Positions 1 to 5,481 of a DNA stretch of 5,564 nt are shown one piece after another. The position numbers and the translations under genes were made by a program. Where the stretch lies: contig CBCPNA010000069.1 of assembly GCA_965120415.1 (NCBI GenBank), positions 1-5,564 on the forward strand, read 5' to 3'. The notes under the pieces were generated by a model, which worked only from the letters and a program-made list of their open reading frames with translations, searched no databases and was not told where the DNA came from. Positions within the stretch are counted from its first letter, which is position 1. Every line of letters starts with the position of its first letter. The DNA is from CBCPNA01 sp965120415. Lineage in GTDB: Bacteria > Bacillota > Clostridia > Lachnospirales > CAG-274.

Positions 1-7
1 TAAATAA

Positions 8-80
8 GCTGATGTGGCTCAATTGGCAGAGCAGCTGACTTGTAATCAGCAGGTTGGGGGTTCAAGTCCCTTCATCAGCT
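8..80 (+). tRNA. tRNA-Thr, anticodon TGT
   Basis: A complete cloverleaf can be folded. The acceptor arms GCTGATG (8-14) and CATCAGC (73-79) pair perfectly, with discriminator T80. The D arm is GCTC/GAGC, and the anticodon stem GCTGA/TCAGC (34-38 with 46-50) encloses loop CTTGTAA with anticodon TGT at 41-43. The T arm holds TTCAAGT, with two G-U pairs in its stem. TGT reads ACA and probably other ACN threonine codons. The 3' CCA is not encoded (TTGC follows the acceptor stem), so a CCA-adding enzyme must complete it. It lies 8 bases before the next tRNA, so the two are probably cut from one transcript whose promoter is upstream of the window. Confidence 0.97.
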
Positions 81-88
81 TGCATTAG

Positions 89-162
89 GGGTCTTTAGCT
101 CAGTTGGTTAGAGCATCCGGCTCATAACCGGACGGTCCAGGGTTCGAGTCCCTGAGGACCCA
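89..162 (+). tRNA. tRNA with CAT anticodon, probably tRNA-Ile2 (lysidine type), often labelled tRNA-Met
   Basis: The cloverleaf is complete. The acceptor GGGTCTT (89-95) pairs with AGGACCC (155-161), with discriminator A162. The D arm is GCTC/GAGC, the anticodon stem TCCGG/CCGGA encloses loop CTCATAA, and the T arm is CAGGG-TTCGAGT-CCCTG. The first acceptor pair is G-C and the anticodon stem lacks three consecutive G-C pairs next to the loop, so it is not an initiator. From memory, the CTCATAA loop and the TTTAGCTCAGTTGGTTAGAGCA context resemble Firmicutes tRNA-Ile2, whose C34 is changed to lysidine by TilS so that it reads AUA. Elongator Met tRNAs of these bacteria usually have a TTCATAC loop. 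The Ile2 assignment is inference; the tRNA itself is certain. CCA is not encoded. Confidence 0.96.
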
Positions 163-214
163 TTTTTTATATGAATACACTAAGCTATTAAAACCTTATA
201 TAGCTATTTTATTG

Positions 215-266
215 TAAAGTTTTGTATATTATAAGTAATATTATAGATATATGAAACTTTATTTTT
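215..266 (+). terminator. possible terminator after the tRNA pair
   Basis: TAAAGTTT (215-222) and AAACTTTA (254-261) are perfect inverted repeats. Inside their loop is a second small stem, ATATTA/TAATAT (226-231 with 236-241). TTTTT follows at 262-266, the layout of an intrinsic terminator for a + strand transcript. The stem has almost no G-C pairs, so it would be weak, and TTTTTT directly after the second tRNA (163-168) is an alternative stop. The rest of 163-306 shows no gene. Confidence 0.3.
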
Positions 267-306
267 GTATATTATTGATTTTTATACATAAATATTTTAA
301 TAAAAA

Positions 307-498
307 TTAATTTTTATAATGCTTAAACTTTTTTTTGCTATTAATCAACAATACTCCCAAAACAGAAAAAATTAATAATATAATAATTCCATAGCTTATA
401 GGTATTAAACATCCAATTAGCATTCCTATTGCTAAAGATATTAAGATAATGCCTAGTATTTTATTAAATTTTAAACAATATTTATATTTAATTTTCAT
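307..498 (-). CDS. small two-helix membrane protein of unknown function
   Basis: This 63-residue protein has a basic N terminus (MKIKYKYCLK), a hydrophobic helix at about residues 14-32, a short IPIS turn, a second helix at about 36-53 and a lysine-rich tail (KKKFKHYKN). Both ends are basic, which by the positive-inside rule predicts a helical hairpin with both termini in the cytoplasm. The start is well supported: on the - strand AGGAG lies 7 bases before the ATG. No signal peptidase site or known motif is visible and I do not recognise the family. It is divergent from the + strand gene that begins at 911 and convergent with the tRNA pair. An all-A/T perfect palindrome (300-317) overlaps its stop codon and might contribute to transcription end. 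I could not place its promoter in the AT-rich upstream DNA. Confidence 0.72.
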   Translation of the reverse strand: MKIKYKYCLKFNKILGIILISLAIGMLIGCLIPISYGIIILLIFSVLGVLLINSKKKFKHYKN

Positions 499-733
499 TT
501 TGTTACTCCTTGTTTGTTTATATAAATATATTGTTAAAATTTATTTTTATTAATAATATATAAAATTAATTATATATTAAGAGACATATGTTAAATTTTT
601 ATTTTATTTTTAAACTGAAATCAAATATTTATTTTATTGCTATTTTTTTATATAATAAAGAATTAAACAAATAATTATATAATATTAAAAAAATATATCA
701 TAGAATGGGAAAATTAACATGATAATAGAATTA

Positions 734-762
734 TTGACATAATAAGAAATATATGGTAAACT
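734..762 (+). promoter_or_regulatory. sigma-A type promoter for the repeat-protein gene
   Basis: A perfect -35 box TTGACA (734-739) is followed by exactly 17 bases and then TAAACT (757-762), which matches the -10 consensus at 4 of 6 positions. TG at 754-755 precedes the -10 with one base between, the extended -10 arrangement. Transcription would start near 769, giving a leader of about 140 nt before the ATG at 911. Nothing else on the + strand lies between, so this promoter most likely drives 911-3775. Confidence 0.65.
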
Positions 763-831
763 AAACAAAAATAGAAGTTTTGATTAAAAAAGCTTTACAA
801 TAAGACATATAATACTATAACATTTTATTTG

Positions 832-860
832 AATTTTTATAAAAGTATATTATAAAAATT
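832..860 (+). repeat. perfect 11-bp inverted repeat in the leader of the repeat-protein gene
   Basis: AATTTTTATAA (832-842) and TTATAAAAATT (850-860) are exact inverted repeats around a 7-base loop. The hairpin sits about 50 bases before the ATG and has no T-run after it, so it is not a terminator. It could be an mRNA leader structure or a dyad for a DNA-binding protein. The arms are pure A/T, so chance is a real possibility in this background. Confidence 0.4.
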
Positions 861-910
861 AGCTATTTAAAAATAATTAATGTTAAGTATAGTAAGAGAG
901 GAAAATATAT

Positions 911-997
911 ATGGATTCAGATAAGAAACAATATTTAACTGGAGATGAAAAAGAACAACAACTCAGGCAAAGGATAGAAGATATTTATAATAGGTAG
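911..997 (+). CDS. N-terminal fragment of the repeat protein (28 codons, then TAG)
   Basis: ATG 911 has a ribosome binding site (GAGAGG, 9-base spacing) and opens a frame starting MDSDKKQYLTGDEKEQQLRQ that stops at TAG 995-997. The last residues, IEDIYNR, align with the beginning of repeats two and three (ISNIYKF, IDEILLH), and the alignment continues without a gap in the +1 frame from AGA 996. As the sequence stands, this short peptide is the only part of the gene with proper translation signals. It is the start of the gene, not an independent small gene. Confidence 0.55.
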   Translation: MDSDKKQYLTGDEKEQQLRQRIEDIYNR

Positions 998-1244
998 AGA
1001 TTTATTAAGAAAAGATAAAGAAAAATGTATCGAAGAAAGAAAAAATTTTGAGGAAAAGATAAAAGAAATAATAAGAATAATAAATGAACAAGGAGCAGAA
1101 AAAAATTTATCAGAAGAAATAATAGATCAAACATTTAAAATATTAATAAATGAATTAGAACAAGTAAATACATCATTATCAGATTTAGAAAGACACATAA
1201 AATCTCAAGAAGAAAATAATAATTTAAATTATATAGTATATAGA

Positions 1245-1652
1245 ATGAAGAGTATCTATGAAGAGATGTATATACGTTTAAGCGAACTTGCCGAAGATTA
1301 TTTTAATAAATTTCTCATTATAGATTCAAGAGACTATGAAGTAAATAAAAAAAATGAAATGAAGAAGCTATTAAATGAATATTTAGAATATAGTGATAAC
1401 ATTAGCTATTTTAGAAAAAATACTATACTTAATGAAAAGAAATTATGGCAAAGAGATTTAGAAAAATATGGAGAACAATTATTAAATATATATGAAGCAG
1501 TGATAGGTAAAGATTGTGACTGTCTACTTAATCCAAGAGCTAATTTTAGCATGCTAGCAAATAATTTGATTAAATATGATGAATATACTACAAAAGATTT
1601 TTTAGATGAGATACATATTATGAGAGTGTTTTTAAGAATATTAAAACATTAA
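1245..1652 (+). CDS. middle fragment of the repeat protein (first repeat)
   Basis: The longest ATG-initiated frame here is 135 codons, but the frame is already open from 978 and the upstream part also aligns with the repeats, so ATG 1245 is an internal methionine. No ribosome binding site precedes it. The fragment carries the first LW motif (LWQRDLEKYGEQ, coded from 1443), preceded by the YEEMYIRLSELAEDYF helix. That helix matches YEKKCKNLVNYAQEYF of the third repeat. The last 12 residues after DFLDEI do not match the other repeats. From about 1616 the matching sequence continues one frame back and runs into the 704-codon frame. It is therefore a piece of a larger gene, not a separate protein. 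Confidence 0.5.
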   Translation: MKSIYEEMYIRLSELAEDYFNKFLIIDSRDYEVNKKNEMKKLLNEYLEYSDNISYFRKNTILNEKKLWQRDLEKYGEQLLNIYEAVIGKDCDCLLNPRANFSMLANNLIKYDEYTTKDFLDEIHIMRVFLRILKH

Positions 1653-1660
1653 ATCTAGAT

Positions 1661-3775
1661 TTGGAACGTATTAATATATATTTAAATAAAGTGCGTAACA
1701 ACCTTGATAAAATATCAAGAAATGATATAATAATGAGTAATATAGAAGATGAAAATTTAGTAGAAAAAATTAGAAGTTATACAATAAATAATGAACAAGC
1801 AGTACTAGAATCCTCTTATACTAATACAAAAGTTTCTAGCGAAACAGATAATGAAAGAGCTATAATAAATAGTTCAGAATATCAAAGAAAAATTGAAATA
1901 AAAGAAGTATGCAAAACAATAATAAGTAATATTTACAAATTTAGAGAGCCTATAATAAAAAAATATAATGAGTATATTAAACAAGATGAATTATCTGTTA
2001 AAGATTTAAGGGAAATAATATCAGTAATAATGGAACAAAAAGAAGAAGAAGATTTATCAAAAGGAATAATGGATACTACATTTGAATCGTTCTTAAATTA
2101 TAGAAAATCAATATATGAAAATTTATCAGATTCATATAATATAATAAAAAATAATGATTCTTCATATATGGATTATAAAATACTAATAATAATTAAAAAT
2201 AAGTGTAAAAATTTAGAACAAATTATGGATATTTATTTTAATGAAATAGTAGTACAGAGGTATGAAAAAGCGCAAATAATTAAAAAAAGGCAAATGATAG
2301 ATTGTTGCTTAGCATATATTGAGAATATTAATTCCATTGAGACAGAGCTTATTAATAATGTGAAAAGATTATGGTATGAAAATCTAGAACAATATGGACA
2401 ATTAATAGGAGAGTTAGATTGCGCAATAATGCAATTTAAGAATTTAAAATTAGATGAAATTGCAAATGAAAAGGGTTTTAGTTTAATAGCATCATATGAA
2501 ATATGTGAATTAGCAGAATATTTAATTATATATCATGGATTTTTGGCAGATTTTTTAAGTGAGGTATCATCTTATCAAAAATGTAATTTTAAAAATGCTA
2601 CAATCTCAGAAAGATATTTAGTGAATGCTGATAGGAGCTTAGATGAAATATATAGTGCATTTAATAAAATGAATATCTATGAGTCAAGATCCAACTTATC
2701 TATAATACAAAAAATTATAAGTTATAGGCAAAATGACCCTTATAAAAATTATTTAAATCATACAAATGAAAGTGAACTAGGGCAAAACGCTGTTAAAAAG
2801 ATAGATGAGATTTTACTACATAGACAACCTATAGTAAGAAAAAATGATCTGTATGAAAAATCATGCCGAATGATTAGAGAAAGATTAAATGAAATAAAAT
2901 TAATTATAAATAAACATGCAACAGAAGGCTTCTTGTCAGAAGAAACTATGATTATTACGTTTAATTCCTTTATAAAGGATATAAATGATACAGCTAATAC
3001 GTTATCAGATTTCCATAATCGATTAAAAAATAAGAATAATATTTCACATATAGAATACAGAGTGATGCAAATGTATGAGAAGAAATGTAAAAATTTAGTC
3101 AATTATGCTCAAGAGTATTTTGAGAAATTTATAGAACCTAGAGCTTTAGAAGAACAAACAAATAAAATTGGGGAAATACTAACTTATTATTTAGATTATA
3201 TGGATAAGATTAAACCTTTTGCAAAAAAATTTATCGAAAATGAAAAAATATTGTGGTGTAAAAATTTAGAACAATACGGAGAATTAATTAATACTCTTCA
3301 TCAAGAAATGATGCCAATGCTGGAAGGCGATTTTGCTAAATTATATGAACAAATTACTCCTAATGAATTAGCAAAAAATTTAACTGGATATTATGAAATT
3401 TTGGTAGATTTTTTTAAAGATTTATTATCTTATGAAAAGAAAGGTTTTGAAAAGTCAAATAGTTTAGAAGAACATGTAGCAAATACTAGTGCTTACTTTT
3501 TTAAAGTATATGAAAAGATTTATGAAATATCAAAAAACTGTATTATAATGGATTGGATAAGAGGTGAAAAATTAAAAGAAAAAATTAAAGAGTATGCATT
3601 AGATAATATCTTATATGAATTAAAATTTCATAAACGTAAGGGTATTTTTAATCCAAAAGAAAACCCAGAAGGATTGAGAGGTGCTTTAAGAGAATACGCA
3701 GAATATATAAATATAAGTGATTCTACATATTTTTCTGATGGAAAAGCAATACTGGAAAGTGAATGGTACTTATAA
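1661..3775 (+). CDS. large fragment of the repeat protein (end of repeat 1, repeats 2 and 3, tail)
   Basis: This 704-codon frame is uninterrupted and ends at TAA 3773-3775. The nominal start is a TTG with no ribosome binding site, and the same frame is open back to 1610, so the true protein begins upstream. Residues 1-44 complete repeat one. Repeat two spans about 88-359, with LWYENLEQYGQ at 237-247. Repeat three spans about 381-649, with LWCKNLEQYGE at 531-541. The two LW motifs are 294 residues apart. Residues 650-704 form a unique tail with KRKGIFNPKENPEGLRGALRE and an end in ESEWYL. The fragment is soluble and predicted mostly helical, with no transmembrane or export signal. Function is unknown. 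If expressed alone it would need translational coupling to the frame ending 8 bases upstream at 1652. Confidence 0.65.
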   Translation: MERINIYLNKVRNNLDKISRNDIIMSNIEDENLVEKIRSYTINNEQAVLESSYTNTKVSSETDNERAIINSSEYQRKIEIKEVCKTIISNIYKFREPIIKKYNEYIKQDELSVKDLREIISVIMEQKEEEDLSKGIMDTTFESFLNYRKSIYENLSDSYNIIKNNDSSYMDYKILIIIKNKCKNLEQIMDIYFNEIVVQRYEKAQIIKKRQMIDCCLAYIENINSIETELINNVKRLWYENLEQYGQLIGELDCAIMQFKNLKLDEIANEKGFSLIASYEICELAEYLIIYHGFLADFLSEVSSYQKCNFKNATISERYLVNADRSLDEIYSAFNKMNIYESRSNLSIIQKIISYRQNDPYKNYLNHTNESELGQNAVKKIDEILLHRQPIVRKNDLYEKSCRMIRERLNEIKLIINKHATEGFLSEETMIITFNSFIKDINDTANTLSDFHNRLKNKNNISHIEYRVMQMYEKKCKNLVNYAQEYFEKFIEPRALEEQTNKIGEILTYYLDYMDKIKPFAKKFIENEKILWCKNLEQYGELINTLHQEMMPMLEGDFAKLYEQITPNELAKNLTGYYEILVDFFKDLLSYEKKGFEKSNSLEEHVANTSAYFFKVYEKIYEISKNCIIMDWIRGEKLKEKIKEYALDNILYELKFHKRKGIFNPKENPEGLRGALREYAEYINISDSTYFSDGKAILESEWYL

Positions 3776-3806
3776 CAAAAAGAATCGATCTTTAAAAGAA
3801 AAGATG

Positions 3807-3826
3807 TTGCTATTTTAAAATAGCAA
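3807..3826. repeat. 20-base perfect palindrome after the repeat-protein gene
   Basis: TTGCTATTTT and AAAATAGCAA form an exact palindrome 31 bases after the stop at 3775. As RNA it would form a hairpin of 8 or so pairs, but A-rich sequence rather than a T-run follows on the + strand, so it is not a standard intrinsic terminator. It may still mark the 3' end of the transcript. Confidence 0.35.
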
Positions 3827-4164
3827 AAATAAAAAAACTAGTTATAAAGTGTTGTAAAAATTTAAAGAAATAAATTCTACCATAAAATGTACTTTTTATA
3901 CGATTATTCTAAAGAAGAAAATAATCAGCCTTAACAAGAAAGACCTAAAACTTCTATTTATATTGAACCTAATCAATTTATATACAACCTGCTTTAAATA
4001 TTTTTCTTCATCATATGCAATGAAATGAGCGCCAGAAAGTATGAAAAATTATTCTCATTGCAAAGAGACAAGCCAGAAAGAAGAAAAATAAAGTAATTAT
4101 ATACAATAAAAGCTTATATAATGTTAATTATTTATTTAAAATAAATATGCTAATTAATTTTAAA
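3827..4164. other. gene-poor stretch with possible decayed coding sequence
   Basis: No intact gene is visible here. In the + frame shared with the upstream gene, 3866-4096 reads like protein broken by two TAA stops (3932-3934 and 3995-3997). It includes KTSIYIEPNQFIYNLL and, at 4025-4093, MSARKYEKLFSLQRDKPERR. There is also a 9-base direct repeat GCCAGAAAG (4031-4039 and 4072-4080) and a 7-bp inverted repeat TGCAATG/CATTGCA (4016-4022, 4056-4062). These could be remnants of a lost gene. No family is recognisable, so the coding interpretation is weak. Confidence 0.3.
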
Positions 4165-4205
4165 TTAAATAAGCCACGCTATTTTATTATACGTGGCTTA
4201 TATAA
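4165..4205 (-). terminator. intrinsic terminator of the DUF378 gene
   Basis: ATAAGCCACG (4169-4178) and CGTGGCTTAT (4192-4201) pair perfectly over 10 bp with a G-C-rich core and a 13-base loop. Three further outer pairs follow one A-A mismatch. On the - strand the hairpin begins 3 bases after the stop codon and is followed by TTTAATTTAAAATTAATT. Position and strand fit termination of the 4208-4438 gene. Confidence 0.8.
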
Positions 4206-4207
4206 AA

Positions 4208-4438
4208 TTAATTATTATTAAGGGCTTTATCATCAGCAATATTTATTTTGCTATATAAAGTAAATGAATATAAGCCCGCTAATCCTATTATTGCATATAT
4301 AATGCGACTAATTAAAGAATCCATACCTCCAAAAAGTGTTGCAACAAGATCAAATTTAAAAAAGCCTATAAGAGCCCAGTTTATAGCACCTATAATAACA
4401 AGTGTCAGAGCAGTTATATCAAGACCTTTGCTTTGCAT
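4208..4438 (-). CDS. DUF378 (YuzA-type) small membrane protein
   Basis: This 76-residue protein has two membrane helices (about 8-26 and 44-62) and the family pattern LVIIGAINWALIGFF (13-27), FDLVATLFGG (29-38) and RIIYAIIGLAGLY (45-57). These match what I know of DUF378, the family of Bacillus YuzA. Members are short, widespread in Firmicutes and of unknown function. Start choice: a GTG nine bases upstream overlaps the ribosome binding site AAGGAG, whereas ATG at 4436-4438 has that site at 8-base spacing, so ATG is chosen. The tail NIADDKALNNN is polar. The gene has its own terminator immediately downstream and a long inverted repeat in its upstream region, and appears to be a single-gene unit. 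Confidence 0.9.
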   Translation of the reverse strand: MQSKGLDITALTLVIIGAINWALIGFFKFDLVATLFGGMDSLISRIIYAIIGLAGLYSFTLYSKINIADDKALNNN

Positions 4439-4455
4439 TAAAATCACTCCTTAAT

Positions 4456-4529
4456 GGTTATAAATAATACAATATTATAAATTATACAAAAAATATATTT
4501 TTTAATATTATATTATTTATATTATAACC
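4456..4529. repeat. long imperfect inverted repeat upstream of the DUF378 gene
   Basis: The left arm (4456-4477) begins GGTTATAAATAATACAATAT, and the reverse complement of the right arm (4503-4529) begins GGTTATAATATAAATAATAT. They match over 22 positions with one mismatch and one short insertion. A perfect AAAAAATATATTTTTT palindrome (4488-4503) lies at the centre. The outer ends carry the only G-C pairs. It lies in the promoter/leader region of the - strand gene, only about 18 bases before its ATG. It could be a regulatory dyad, a leader hairpin or a small inverted-repeat element. Several TATAAT-like -10 boxes lie in it, so I do not assign one promoter. Confidence 0.5.
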
Positions 4530-4670
4530 TTTTTTAAAAAATATATTTATATATTAGTATTATATTATTTCCAGCAGATAAAGCTTGTTTTATAGCTAGT
4601 TATTTTGTTTAATTTATTTCAAAATATTATATTAAATGGAAATTTTTTTTAATTTTAAAAATATAGATAA

Positions 4671-4709
4671 TAAAAATCCATCAAAGAGAAAAGTTTATGT
4701 ATCTTTTGA
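4671..4709 (-). terminator. weak candidate terminator of bioY
   Basis: On the - strand TCAAAAGA (4709-4702) can pair with TCTTTGA (4687-4681) with one bulged base, and GGATTTTTATT follows. It lies about 50 bases after the bioY stop. The stem is short and A/T-rich. The rest of 4530-4759 shows no gene or clear element. Confidence 0.3.
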
Positions 4710-4759
4710 AGATTTGTGAAATGAAATATGTGTATTAAATTATATCACATTTTAAAAAA

Positions 4760-5296
4760 TCATAAAATTTTTTTTAATTTTTTTGTTAATACACAAGAAA
4801 CAATACAAGAGATAACATCTCCAGGGAGAGTTAAAACAAAACCATGGAGCAAAATAGCAGAGAAAGCAAAATTTATTTTTAATACAAATTTATTTATAAA
4901 AAAATAATAAAGTAAGCCAAAAAAATATATTACAGTTAGATTAACAAATGATGCAATAAGCATTAATTTATAAGAAAGATTTTTATCTTTCTCTGCAATA
5001 AAGCCAGCTAAAAAACAACCAAACAAAAAGCCTATTATATAACCAAAAGTAGGATTTAAAATATAATTAAACCCTCCACCATTTGCAAAAACAGGTAGTC
5101 CTAAAAGCCCTAAAATAATATAAATAAGTACGCTAAAAGCTCCAAGCTTTGCCCCAAGCATAAGAGCAGCTAGATTAACAAATAAAACTTGTAGGGTAAA
5201 AGGAATATAAGGAAGAGGAATTTTTATAAAAGCTCCAATGCAAATTAAGGCAGAAAAAATAGAAATTAAGCAAATATGTTTAATTTTTAAATACAT
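4760..5296 (-). CDS. bioY: biotin transporter BioY (ECF S component)
   Basis: This 178-residue, strongly hydrophobic protein with about six membrane helices has the usual BioY length. Family landmarks are PYIPFTLQ (29-36), the NLAALMLGAKLGA segment (41-53), GLPVFANGGG (66-75), NPTFGYIIGF (81-90) and the C-terminal LPGD motif (157-160). BioY binds biotin in the membrane and works alone or with the shared energy-coupling module EcfA-EcfA'-EcfT; no ECF genes are in this window. The start is firm: GGAGGA lies 6 bases before the ATG. It has its own promoter (5445-5473) and a long leader. An oddity is that the Lys common three residues after the PGD aspartate is Ser163 here. The family is clear; biotin as substrate is inferred from the family. 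Confidence 0.94.
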   Translation of the reverse strand: MYLKIKHICLISIFSALICIGAFIKIPLPYIPFTLQVLFVNLAALMLGAKLGAFSVLIYIILGLLGLPVFANGGGFNYILNPTFGYIIGFLFGCFLAGFIAEKDKNLSYKLMLIASFVNLTVIYFFGLLYYFFINKFVLKINFAFSAILLHGFVLTLPGDVISCIVSCVLTKKLKKIL

Positions 5297-5438
5297 ATAA
5301 ATTCCTCCGTTTAAAATATTTTTATTTTGATGTAGAAATAGGGCTTATTATAAGTTTTATTAATATATATTTATTTAAGTACAATTTAAAAATATGTATT
5401 TTTGCGCTATCTATACCCCCTAAAGGAAGAGAGTTTGT
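5297..5438 (-). promoter_or_regulatory. long 5' leader of bioY
   Basis: If the promoter at 5445-5473 is used, transcription starts near 5438 and leaves about 140 nt before the bioY ATG. The leader includes a C/T-rich then G-rich patch (CTCTTCCTTTAGGGGG on the - strand) and a distal AAGCCCTA that could pair with TAGGG. I see no hairpin with a T-run and no clear BirA-type dyad. It may simply be untranslated sequence. Confidence 0.3.
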
Positions 5439-5444
5439 AGTTTT

Positions 5445-5473
5445 ATTGTAACATTATGCTATTTTTTAGTCAA
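5445..5473 (-). promoter_or_regulatory. sigma-A promoter of bioY
   Basis: On the - strand TTGACT (5473-5468), a 17-base spacer and TACAAT (5450-5445) each differ from consensus by one base. TG precedes the -10 with one base between, making it extended. It begins 8 or so bases after the T-run of the preceding gene's terminator, so bioY is an independent unit. Confidence 0.82.
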
Positions 5474-5481
5474 TAATAATA

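Larger units (their letters stand above)
499..910. other. AT-rich divergent intergenic region
   Basis: This stretch separates the 63-residue membrane protein gene (-) from the repeat-protein gene (+). It holds a promoter at 734-762, a hairpin at 832-860 and a ribosome binding site just before 911, described separately. A 28-codon frame at 588-674 has no convincing ribosome binding site or protein-like composition. I see no RNA gene or repeat family in the rest. Confidence 0.6.
911..3775 (+). pseudogene. three-repeat helical protein gene, interrupted by two compensating frameshifts
   Basis: Read as one gene this is about 954 codons. GAGAGG (896-901) sits 9 bases before ATG 911, the only good start in the region. 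The first frame ends at TAG 995-997. Dropping one base there joins it to the next frame at AGA 996, and restoring one base near 1614-1615 joins that frame to the last one. The net frame change is zero. The repaired protein has three repeats, coded at about 974-1792, 1922-2737 and 2801-3607, plus a unique 55-residue tail. Each repeat contains LSxx(5)F-like and LW-x-x-(N/D)-LE-(Q/K)-YG motifs. No signal peptide, membrane helix or catalytic motif is visible; the composition is helical and rich in Lys, Glu, Asn and Tyr. I recognise no family. It stands alone with its own promoter. Recent inactivation or two sequence errors are the likeliest explanations; neither junction has a classical slippery site. 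Confidence 0.75.

Noticed and set aside
588..674. 28-codon open frame with ATG in the AT-rich spacer
   Set aside because: It has only a weak AAGAGA upstream, Phe/Ile/Asn/Tyr/Lys composition typical of random AT-rich DNA, and no domain or context support.
990..1000. Programmed +1 frameshifting at AGG-TAG
   Set aside because: A stop codon after an arginine codon slightly recalls the RF2 site, but the shifted P-site codon GGT would pair poorly with an AGG-reading tRNA, and no stimulating Shine-Dalgarno element or downstream structure is evident. A plain indel is simpler.
2758..3102. 114-codon open frame on the - strand
   Set aside because: It lies wholly antisense to the third repeat of the large + strand gene, has no ribosome binding site, and its Ser/Phe/Ile-rich composition is the expected reverse image of Lys/Glu/Asn-rich coding sequence.
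911..3607. Repeats as a CRISPR array or mobile-element repeats
   Set aside because: The repeats are long, diverged and detectable only at protein level; there are no short identical repeats with spacers, no transposase and no terminal inverted repeats.
3807..3826. Palindrome as a rho-independent terminator of the large gene
   Set aside because: On the + strand the stem is followed by A-rich rather than T-rich sequence, and on the - strand the T-run is on the wrong side.
3858..4027. Stop-free stretch of about 55 codons on the + strand (KFKEINSTIK...)
   Set aside because: It lacks an ATG until its very end, has no ribosome binding site, and overlaps another frame that looks at least as protein-like.
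4248..4454. 68-codon open frame on the + strand
   Set aside because: It is antisense to the DUF378 gene, which has family motifs, a good ribosome binding site and a terminator.
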